Assembly: GCA_050789255.1 (NCBI GenBank)
Contig: JBOZRQ010000049.1
Span: 124,001-188,000 of the forward strand
Length of the DNA: 64,000 nucleotides
From: JBOZRQ01 sp050789255
Lineage (GTDB): Bacteria; Bacillota; Sulfobacillia; Symbiobacteriales; Symbiobacteriaceae
Direction of reading: 5' to 3'
In this document: one piece after another, positions 58,692 through 64,000 of the stretch
Position numbering within the stretch: position 1 is the stretch's first letter
Layout of the letters: every line of letters begins with the position of its first letter
Notes under the pieces: model-generated
What the model saw: the letters and a program-made list of their open reading frames with translations, nothing else
Databases searched by the model: none
What the model was told of the DNA's origin: nothing
Program-made: the position numbers and the translations under genes

Positions 58692-60503
58692 TTAGTCGTC
58701 GGCGTCGTCGGTGGAAAGGACGGCCATGAAGGCTTCCTGCGGGATTTCGACCGAGCCGACCTGCTTCATGCGCTTCTTGCCTTCCTTCTGCTTCTCCAGC
58801 AGCTTGCGCTTACGGGTGATGTCGCCGCCGTAGCACTTGGCAAGCACGTCCTTCCGCAGGGCGGAGATCGTTTCCCGGGCGATGATTTTGTTGCCGATGG
58901 CCGCCTGGATGGGCACCTCGAACATCTGGCGGGGAATCAGCTTCTTGAGCTTCGTGGCCAGGACCCGGCCGATCTTTTCGGCCTTGTCGCGGTGCACGAT
59001 GCACGACAGAGCGTCAACCGCCTCGCCGTTCAGGAGGATGTCCATTTTGACCATGGTGGACTCCTCGTAGCCGGAGAGCTCGTAGTCGAAGCTGGCGTAG
59101 CCCCGGGAGCGGCTCTTGAGCTGGTCGAAGAAGTCGAACATGATCTCGGCCAGCGGGAGCCGGTAATGGAGGCTGACCCGTTTCTCGTTGAGGTACTCCA
59201 TGTTCACGAAGGTGCCGCGGCGGTCCTGGCAGAGCTCCATGAGGGTGCCCACGTACTCCGACGGGGTGATCAGCGAGGCCTTCACCATGGGCTCTTCCAC
59301 CGACCGAATCAGGGTCGGGTCGGGCCAGGCGGCAGGGTTCTCAATGACAATCTCCCCGCCGTTGGTGAGATGGACGTGGTAGATCACGTTGGGGGCCGTG
59401 GTGATCAGGTCGAGGTCGAACTCGCGCTCGAGGCGCTCCTGGATCACGTCCATGTGGAGCAGGCCCAGGAAGCCGCAGCGATAGCCAAATCCCAGCGCAT
59501 CTGACGTTTCCGGCTCGTAGCTGAGGGAGGCGTCGTTGAGCTGGAGTTTGTCGAGGGCGTCGCGCAGGCGGCCATAGTCGCTGGACTCGACCGGGTAAAG
59601 GCCGGTGTAGACCATGGGCGTGGCCTTGCGGTAGCCCGGCAGCGCCTCCTTGGCAGGGTTGTCCGCCAGGGTGATGGTGTCGCCGACGCGCACGTGCTTG
59701 ACTTCCTTGATGGCTGCAGCCAGGGCGCCGACCTCGCCGGCGGCGAGTTGGCTCACAGGGGTGAGGCCGGGCTGGAAGGTGTAGAGCTCGTCGACCACAT
59801 ACTCCTTTTCGCTGGCCATGAAGCGCACCTTGTCGCCCTTGCGGACGGTGCCCGCGAAGACGCGGAAATAGGAGATGACGCCCTTATACGAATCGTAGAA
59901 GGAGTCGTAGATCATGGCCTTGAGCGGGGCCCGCGCATCCCCCTTGGGCGGGGGGACGAAGGCGCACACCGACTCGAGAATCTCCTTAATGCCAATGCCG
60001 GACTTAGCCGAGGCATTGATGGCAATGGAGGTATCGAGCCCGATGACCTCTTCGATCTCCTTGCGCACCTTGTCAGGGTCCGCCGAGGGCAGGTCGATTT
60101 TGTTGATGACCGGGATGATTTCGAGGTTGTTCTCCAGCGCCATGTAGACGTTGGCGAGCGTTTGGGCCTCGATGCCCTGGGCCGCGTCCACCACCAGCAG
60201 GGCGCCCTCGCAGCCGGCCAGGGCGCGGGAGACCTCGTAGGTGAAGTCGACGTGTCCGGGGGTGTCGATGAGGTTCAGCACGTAGTGCTCGCCGTCATCC
60301 GCCGTGTACTCCATGCGGACGGACTGCGCCTTGATCGTAATGCCGCGCTCCCGTTCCAGCTCCATGTTGTCGAGGACCTGGTCGGACATTTCGCGCTTGG
60401 AGAGCACACCCGTGTACTCGATCAAACGGTCCGCCAGGGTCGACTTTCCGTGGTCGATGTGGGCGATGATGCAAAAGTTACGAATGTGATTCTGATCAAC
60501 CAT
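58692..60503 (-). CDS. lepA: Elongation factor 4 (LepA)
   Basis: A 603-residue translational GTPase. AHIDHGKS (14-21) is the P-loop, DTPGHVDF the switch II DxxG, and NKIDLPSADP the NKxD box; the LepA-specific C-terminal domain ends near KEGKKRMKQVGSVEIPQEAFMAVL. LepA helps ribosomes in back-translocation or initiation quality. An unusually long 15-base gap separates AGGAGG from the ATG. Downstream is repeat B, then hemW. Confidence 0.96.
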   Translation of the reverse strand: MVDQNHIRNFCIIAHIDHGKSTLADRLIEYTGVLSKREMSDQVLDNMELERERGITIKAQSVRMEYTADDGEHYVLNLIDTPGHVDFTYEVSRALAGCEGALLVVDAAQGIEAQTLANVYMALENNLEIIPVINKIDLPSADPDKVRKEIEEVIGLDTSIAINASAKSGIGIKEILESVCAFVPPPKGDARAPLKAMIYDSFYDSYKGVISYFRVFAGTVRKGDKVRFMASEKEYVVDELYTFQPGLTPVSQLAAGEVGALAAAIKEVKHVRVGDTITLADNPAKEALPGYRKATPMVYTGLYPVESSDYGRLRDALDKLQLNDASLSYEPETSDALGFGYRCGFLGLLHMDVIQERLEREFDLDLITTAPNVIYHVHLTNGGEIVIENPAAWPDPTLIRSVEEPMVKASLITPSEYVGTLMELCQDRRGTFVNMEYLNEKRVSLHYRLPLAEIMFDFFDQLKSRSRGYASFDYELSGYEESTMVKMDILLNGEAVDALSCIVHRDKAEKIGRVLATKLKKLIPRQMFEVPIQAAIGNKIIARETISALRKDVLAKCYGGDITRKRKLLEKQKEGKKRMKQVGSVEIPQEAFMAVLSTDDADD

Positions 60504-60545
60504 TGCTTTTAGATAGTGCCTCCTGTAATAAAAGGCGTTCGCGCT

Positions 60546-60574
60546 ATTATATCACCACCCGCACCGTGGGGAAC
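60546..60574 (-). promoter_or_regulatory. Probable lepA promoter
   Basis: A perfect -10 TATAAT on the minus strand (60551-60546) lies 43 bases before the ATG, with TTCCCC 17 bases upstream as a weak -35. Confidence 0.4.
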
Positions 60575-60805
60575 AGCGGCAACTCCCTGGTCCCAAAAAC
60601 ATTCTGCCCAATGGCGCCTTCGGCAGACGCGCGGGATAGGAACGAAATAGGACTGAAGCGGGATATCGTTCGGGACCACTGTCTCATTTACTTATGAAAA
60701 TATCGTTGCTACATTGTTTGCGCTAGTTCTTTTGTGCTACGCCGAATGGTACGGTATGCTTTGTAAACATTCTAACAAGTAACTATCCGACGTAGACCGA
60801 TGGTA
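60575..60805. other. Non-coding gap between lepA and the XRE gene
   Basis: The divergent gap of 361 bases in all contains the lepA promoter region and the promoter at 60806. The remainder (about 60575-60805) shows no coding frame or RNA gene that I can recognise; it becomes AT-rich towards the right. Confidence 0.5.
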
Positions 60806-60833
60806 TTGACTTTTAATTTTCGTTAGATATACT
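60806..60833 (+). promoter_or_regulatory. Sigma-A-type promoter of the XRE regulator gene
   Basis: TTGACT (60806-60811), a 16-base spacer and TATACT (60828-60833), in an AT-rich stretch just upstream of GGAGGG and the GTG at 60865. Confidence 0.7.
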
Positions 60834-60864
60834 TTAAGTCAGACAACTTTTGGAGGGATGGGCA

Positions 60865-61563
60865 GTGTTAGTTGGACGGCGAGTCGCGAAACTCCGTGCG
60901 GCTCATGGCGAGTCGTTGCGGGAAGCAGCCGTCCGGACGGGAGTCAGCCACACCACCATCGCCCGCATCGAAAAGGGTGAGGTCACCGGCAGCTTTCACA
61001 GTACGCTGCGGAAGATTGCCGAGGGCTACGGGGTGAAGATGGAGTTCCTGCTCACGGGACGGGATCCCCGGCAGGACTTCGAATTCTCCATCCGCCGTCT
61101 GTCACCCGAAGAACGCAGCAGACTCTACTTCGTCTCCGCCCGGACTCGCATCAAAATGGTGCTTGATTTCCTAGTCGCGGAGTACCCCACCGAGTTCTCC
61201 CTTGAGCAGCTCGCACATGCCGTTGGGTTCGATGAGGGCACATTCCAGATGCTCCTGGAGCGCTGGAACTCGGATGAGCTGCCAGAGGATGCGAACCTGC
61301 GCATTGCTGAGGCGTTGTCCCGCATGACTGGCATCTCGCCGCACTGGTTCCGGTGGGGCTCTCTGGGAGGGGAGCAGGCCGAGCTGATGCCGGCGGAGAC
61401 GGTAAGCGCTTATGTCAATCTGATGAAGAAGGCTGCGCAGGCAGGCATTCAGCCGCAGGTCCTCGACATGGCCATTGATCTGTTGATCATGAAGCACCGG
61501 CAGTCGGGCACCATTGCGCCCGGCACCGGTAACCGGGATGTAGCCGCAGCGAGGCTGCAATAG
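60865..61563 (+). CDS. XRE-family helix-turn-helix regulator
   Basis: A 232-residue regulator. The N-terminal XRE domain reads RVAKLRAAHGESLREAAVRTGVSHTTIARIEKGEVTG, and a second helical region YPTEFSLEQLAHAVGFDEGTFQMLLERWN resembles another HTH or dimerisation helix set. GTG 60865 has GGAGGG seven bases upstream; TTG 60850 is less likely. It diverges from lepA and ends in a strong terminator. Targets are unknown; proximity to spoIIP hints at a developmental role only weakly. Confidence 0.82.
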   Translation: MLVGRRVAKLRAAHGESLREAAVRTGVSHTTIARIEKGEVTGSFHSTLRKIAEGYGVKMEFLLTGRDPRQDFEFSIRRLSPEERSRLYFVSARTRIKMVLDFLVAEYPTEFSLEQLAHAVGFDEGTFQMLLERWNSDELPEDANLRIAEALSRMTGISPHWFRWGSLGGEQAELMPAETVSAYVNLMKKAAQAGIQPQVLDMAIDLLIMKHRQSGTIAPGTGNRDVAAARLQ

Positions 61564-61569
61564 AAGACT

Positions 61570-61599
61570 GGGCCGCCCGCTAGATCGGGCGGCCCTTTG
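61570..61599 (+). terminator. Rho-independent terminator, overlapping end of opposite ORF
   Basis: GGGCCGCCCG and CGGGCGGCCC form a 10-bp stem with a 6-base loop, then TTTG, just after the XRE stop. The hairpin overlaps the 3' end of the small minus-strand gene at 61580. Confidence 0.85.
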
Positions 61600-61924
61600 T
61601 TGTGCCGCTGGGGTCGATATGTTCAAGCAGCTGGAAGGGGCCACAGCGTTGCTCCACGCAGGTCTGCACCCGCTCCATGGCCTCCTCAGCCAAGGCACGC
61701 CAGTTGATCTCCGGCCAGGCGATATTCGTCTGGACCGTCCGCTGAAACCCGAGCAACGAGAGCTCCCAGGTTCCCTGGCGGTCGGTGCTGATGTGGAGCA
61801 GCCGGCTGGGCTGTCCCACCCTCCCCTGGAGTTCGGCCGTGCCACGCTCGGCGCGGAGCAGGCCAAGGAACATCAGCGCGCAGAGGATCGCAATCCGCTT
61901 CAGCGGAACGACGGGCCGAGCCAT
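61580..61924 (-). CDS. Small secreted protein downstream of spoIIP, unknown function
   Basis: A 114-residue protein with an N-terminal hydrophobic segment (RIAILCALMFLGLL), so probably exported, followed by a soluble domain rich in Trp/Leu (TWELSLLGFQRTVQTNIAWPEINW). No family is recognised. The ribosome site is weak. It starts 32 bases after the spoIIP stop on the same strand and may be co-transcribed with it. The stop overlaps the terminator of the convergent regulator gene. Confidence 0.6.
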   Translation of the reverse strand: MARPVVPLKRIAILCALMFLGLLRAERGTAELQGRVGQPSRLLHISTDRQGTWELSLLGFQRTVQTNIAWPEINWRALAEEAMERVQTCVEQRCGPFQLLEHIDPSGTTKGRPI

Positions 61925-61956
61925 TTGGCATCACCGAGAGGTAGTCTTTCCCAAGA

Positions 61957-63156
61957 CTACTTGGGATATTCACCCTCCCGGATCATGGCTGCCAGGGTCT
62001 TGGCGAGGAACTTGACGGACTGCTCGGCCTCGGCGTAGGAGTTCATAGCCCCGCCGATCTCCAGCAGGATGGCGCCGGGAAGCATGTCCTGGTTATAGGT
62101 GTCGGACTGGATGCGGGTCGGCAAGGTGAGGCCGGGAAAATCCTTTTCGACCCGGGCGATCAGCTTGTCGCAGAAGTTCCGGTTCTTCTCCCAGTTCGGC
62201 TGGGCGTCGTTGCCGATGATGCAGCGAATGGGGGCGGCCTTCTTGCCCTGCACGGTCACCTTGTTGCCTGAATCGTCCCGGTGCAGGTCGATCAGGATCT
62301 TGGTGGAAGGGGCCTCCTTCAGAATCTCCTTGGCCGTGTTCCGGGATGAGCGATAGGCGTAGTTGTAGCCGAGGTCCTGGTGGGTGAACGGCGCATGCAC
62401 CGTGGTGATCCCCAGCTTCTTCAGCTCCACAGCCAGTGTGTTCCCCAGTCCGACGACCGTGCGCTTGGAATGATCGAAGGAAGCGACCTGCCAGAGGTCT
62501 TCCCGGCTCTTGAGGTTGGTCGTCTGGAAGTCGGCAGGAAACTCGGAGATATAGGACTCCCAGTCGTGGGTGTGGTAGATGCCAACGAGCGGCAGACCGT
62601 TGCTGACGGCTGCTGTGGTGTCGGCGCCCTGGCCCTTGGGCTCGGCGGGCTTGGGCGGGGTGTCGCCCGGGGGCGGGTCCGGGCGTTTCGGTTCGTCCGG
62701 AGGCGGGGCTGGCGGCTTGTCCACCACGGTCGGAGTGCGCAGGAAGGGCAGCATGGTCTGAAAGAAGGACTGTGGCTTTTCGCCGTACTTGCCCGTCACA
62801 TGAAAGAAGAGCTGCCGGTTCTCCTGCGCTTGAAAGGATCCGTCTACCACGGCTAGCAGCGGAATACCGGTGCGAAGAAGGAGCCGGGCCGTGGGCTGGT
62901 CGGGGCGGAAGAGCTGCGTCCAGAGCGGCGGCTCCTTCACCTCTTCATCCCCCGCGGCGCCCCCGTGCCCGGCGGCAGCCCGGTCTCCGGCCATGGCTGG
63001 AACTGCGTGGCCATCCCGTGGAGCACGGTTGATCAGCAACCCAATCAGGAAGCCAATGACGACTACATAGGCCACTAAGAAAGGCTTGGCCGCCCAGATG
63101 CGCTTCGTGTGGATCACCTCGTCTGGCGTGTGTGGATGGCTCGTACACCCTATCAC
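61957..63156 (-). CDS. spoIIP: Stage II sporulation protein P (peptidoglycan hydrolase)
   Basis: A 399-residue protein with a short cytoplasmic N-terminus, one membrane helix (about residues 25-42), a Pro-rich linker (146-175) and an amidase/endopeptidase domain beginning GIYHTHDWESYIS (192-204), the SpoIIP hallmark, then VHAPFTHQDLGYNYAYRSSRNT and ILLEIGGAMNS. SpoIIP, with SpoIID and SpoIIM, drives the engulfment membrane migration in sporulation by removing septal peptidoglycan. GTG start at 63156; the ribosome site is weak, so a GTG 39 bases inside is possible. Confidence 0.92.
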   Translation of the reverse strand: MIGCTSHPHTPDEVIHTKRIWAAKPFLVAYVVVIGFLIGLLINRAPRDGHAVPAMAGDRAAAGHGGAAGDEEVKEPPLWTQLFRPDQPTARLLLRTGIPLLAVVDGSFQAQENRQLFFHVTGKYGEKPQSFFQTMLPFLRTPTVVDKPPAPPPDEPKRPDPPPGDTPPKPAEPKGQGADTTAAVSNGLPLVGIYHTHDWESYISEFPADFQTTNLKSREDLWQVASFDHSKRTVVGLGNTLAVELKKLGITTVHAPFTHQDLGYNYAYRSSRNTAKEILKEAPSTKILIDLHRDDSGNKVTVQGKKAAPIRCIIGNDAQPNWEKNRNFCDKLIARVEKDFPGLTLPTRIQSDTYNQDMLPGAILLEIGGAMNSYAEAEQSVKFLAKTLAAMIREGEYPK

Positions 63157-63194
63157 TACGTCAGCGAGCCCTACGTTATGACAAGTGGGGCCAA

Positions 63195-63221
63195 AGAAAA
63201 AACCCGGCTGAACAGCCGGGT
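63195..63221 (-). terminator. Rho-independent terminator of greA
   Basis: ACCCGGCT and AGCCGGGT form an 8-bp stem with a 4-base loop, then TTTTTTC on the minus strand, 6 bases past the stop. Confidence 0.92.
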
Positions 63222-63227
63222 GAAGGA

Positions 63228-63710
63228 TTACTTGACCTCAACGATTTCGTAGCGGATGGCGCCGGCGGGAGCGTCGACCTCCACCGTGACACCCTTGGTT
63301 TTGCCAAGGATCGCCTTCCCTACGGGCGACTCGTTGGAGATCTTGTTCTTCATGGGGTCGGCTTCCACCGATCCCACGATGGTGTACTCCAGTAGGTCGC
63401 CGAATTCCAGGTCCTTGAGCGTGACATGGGAACCGAGGCGGACCATGCCTTTGTCGGCAGCTGCGTCGGTCTCCTCGATGACGGTGGCATTACGCAGAGT
63501 GTTCTCGAGCGTAGCGATGCGGCCCTCGACAAAGGCCTGCTCGTTACGGGCGTCGTCGTACTCGGAGTTCTCCGAGAGATCGCCGTGCGAGCGGGCTTCC
63601 TTCAGGCGTTCGGCCACTTCCTTACGCTTGACGTTCCGGAGGTAGTCAAGCTCCTCTTGAAGTTTGGCCAGGCCCTCCGGAGACAGTACAACCTTCTTAG
63701 AGTCTTCCAT
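63228..63710 (-). CDS. greA: Transcription elongation factor GreA
   Basis: A 160-residue Gre factor: an N-terminal coiled coil (LSPEGLAKLQEELDYLRNVKRKEVAERLKEARSHGDLSENSEYDDARNEQAFVEGRI, with the acidic tip) and a C-terminal globular domain (SNESPVGKAILGKTKGVTVEV). It restarts stalled RNA polymerase by stimulating transcript cleavage. GGGAG precedes the ATG by 11 bases. It is monocistronic with a strong terminator. Confidence 0.96.
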   Translation of the reverse strand: MEDSKKVVLSPEGLAKLQEELDYLRNVKRKEVAERLKEARSHGDLSENSEYDDARNEQAFVEGRIATLENTLRNATVIEETDAAADKGMVRLGSHVTLKDLEFGDLLEYTIVGSVEADPMKNKISNESPVGKAILGKTKGVTVEVDAPAGAIRYEIVEVK

Positions 63711-63888
63711 GTGCGTTCATACTCCCTTTGCCGATATCCTCACCAGGGGAAGGGTGTCTTATCCTTCTGCACCCGATTTGTCCAGATAAAAAGAAAGGAC
63801 CCTGCAGGGCGATGGCACCCGGCTGGATGCGACCCTCATTTTACATGGATGGGGCTAGGATATCAAGAGGTCCACCAGAAGATTCATA

Positions 63889-63924
63889 TATAAAGAGAGC
63901 CCGGGACCACCATAGGCCCCGGGC
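63889..63924 (-). terminator. Terminator of the gene entering from the right
   Basis: GCCCGGG and CCCGGGC form a 7-bp stem with a 12-base loop, followed by CTCTTTATATA on the minus strand. It lies 28 bases past the stop at 63953. Confidence 0.75.
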
Positions 63925-63952
63925 CACACCATGTATAGGCCGTTCTCCCTGT

Positions 63953-64000
63953 TTAACTGGAGGCGTGCTGTAAGATCATTTGCTTAAGCATCTCCAGTTG
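63953..64000 (-). CDS. C-terminal end of a gene cut by the right edge
   Basis: The last 15 codons, reading QLEMLKQMILQHASS, and a TAA stop are visible on the minus strand. The following terminator supports a real gene end. Too little remains to name it. Confidence 0.55.
   Translation of the reverse strand, partial: QLEMLKQMILQHASS

Overview
This window comes from a GC-rich, spore-forming Firmicute. The markers are stage II sporulation protein P, a LiaF-LiaS-LiaR cell-envelope stress module, Gram-positive lipoprotein signals, GC-rich hairpin terminators with short T runs, and frequent GTG/TTG starts behind strong AGGAGG-type ribosome sites. A bacterial sphingosine-1-phosphate-lyase-type enzyme matches the family characterised from Symbiobacterium thermophilum, and a UGA-containing thioredoxin gene implies selenocysteine use. 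Symbiobacterium or a close relative is therefore my best guess (inference). I saw no rRNA, tRNA, CRISPR, insertion sequence or phage region.

Layout. 1-2749: a TAXI-type TRAP uptake operon (binding protein, DUF1850 protein, fused permease cut by the left edge). 2942-3828: an ECF-like sigma factor with a small acidic partner. 3956-6392: liaF-liaS-liaR. 6559-8073: a stand-alone, divergent MurE-type ligase. 8203-17472: a probable carboxylic-acid uptake and activation region: TetR regulator, binding protein, LivGFHM-type ABC transporter, KAS III-like condensing enzyme, BsuPI-domain lipoprotein, alpha/beta hydrolase and acyl-CoA ligase. 17649-23332: a small membrane protein, a glucosaminidase-like wall enzyme, and a two-gene unit of S1P-lyase-like enzyme plus FGGY sugar kinase. 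23380-30413: glycerophosphodiesterase, LysE exporter, homoserine dehydrogenase, a degenerate HhH-GPD protein, a rhodanese lipoprotein, an S9 peptidase and a PAP2 phosphatase.

30469-36222 holds two P5C dehydrogenase paralogs on either side of a chemoreceptor and the selenoprotein candidate. 36306-38787 is a compact aldehyde:ferredoxin oxidoreductase operon (ferredoxin, AOR, MoaD-like). 38941-46193 has an MFS exporter, a PilZ protein, a transporter fused to a cyclic-nucleotide-binding domain, and a chemoreceptor paired with an orphan substrate-binding protein. 47108-51823 is a second complete Liv-type ABC operon. 52901-57103 is a CitA/CitB-type two-component system with an orphan DctP-type binding protein and a PhzF-family enzyme. 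The right end carries housekeeping genes: hemW, lepA, an XRE-type regulator, spoIIP and greA.

The strongest discovery is at 32146-32529. An apparently broken thioredoxin-like lipoprotein reads through cleanly if its single in-frame UGA is selenocysteine (a U-P-G-C active site), and a hairpin fitting the bacterial SECIS consensus lies just downstream. Other points of interest are a 152-bp palindromic repeat in two copies, one of which separates lepA from hemW, and two orphan binding proteins each encoded with a signalling receptor instead of a transporter.
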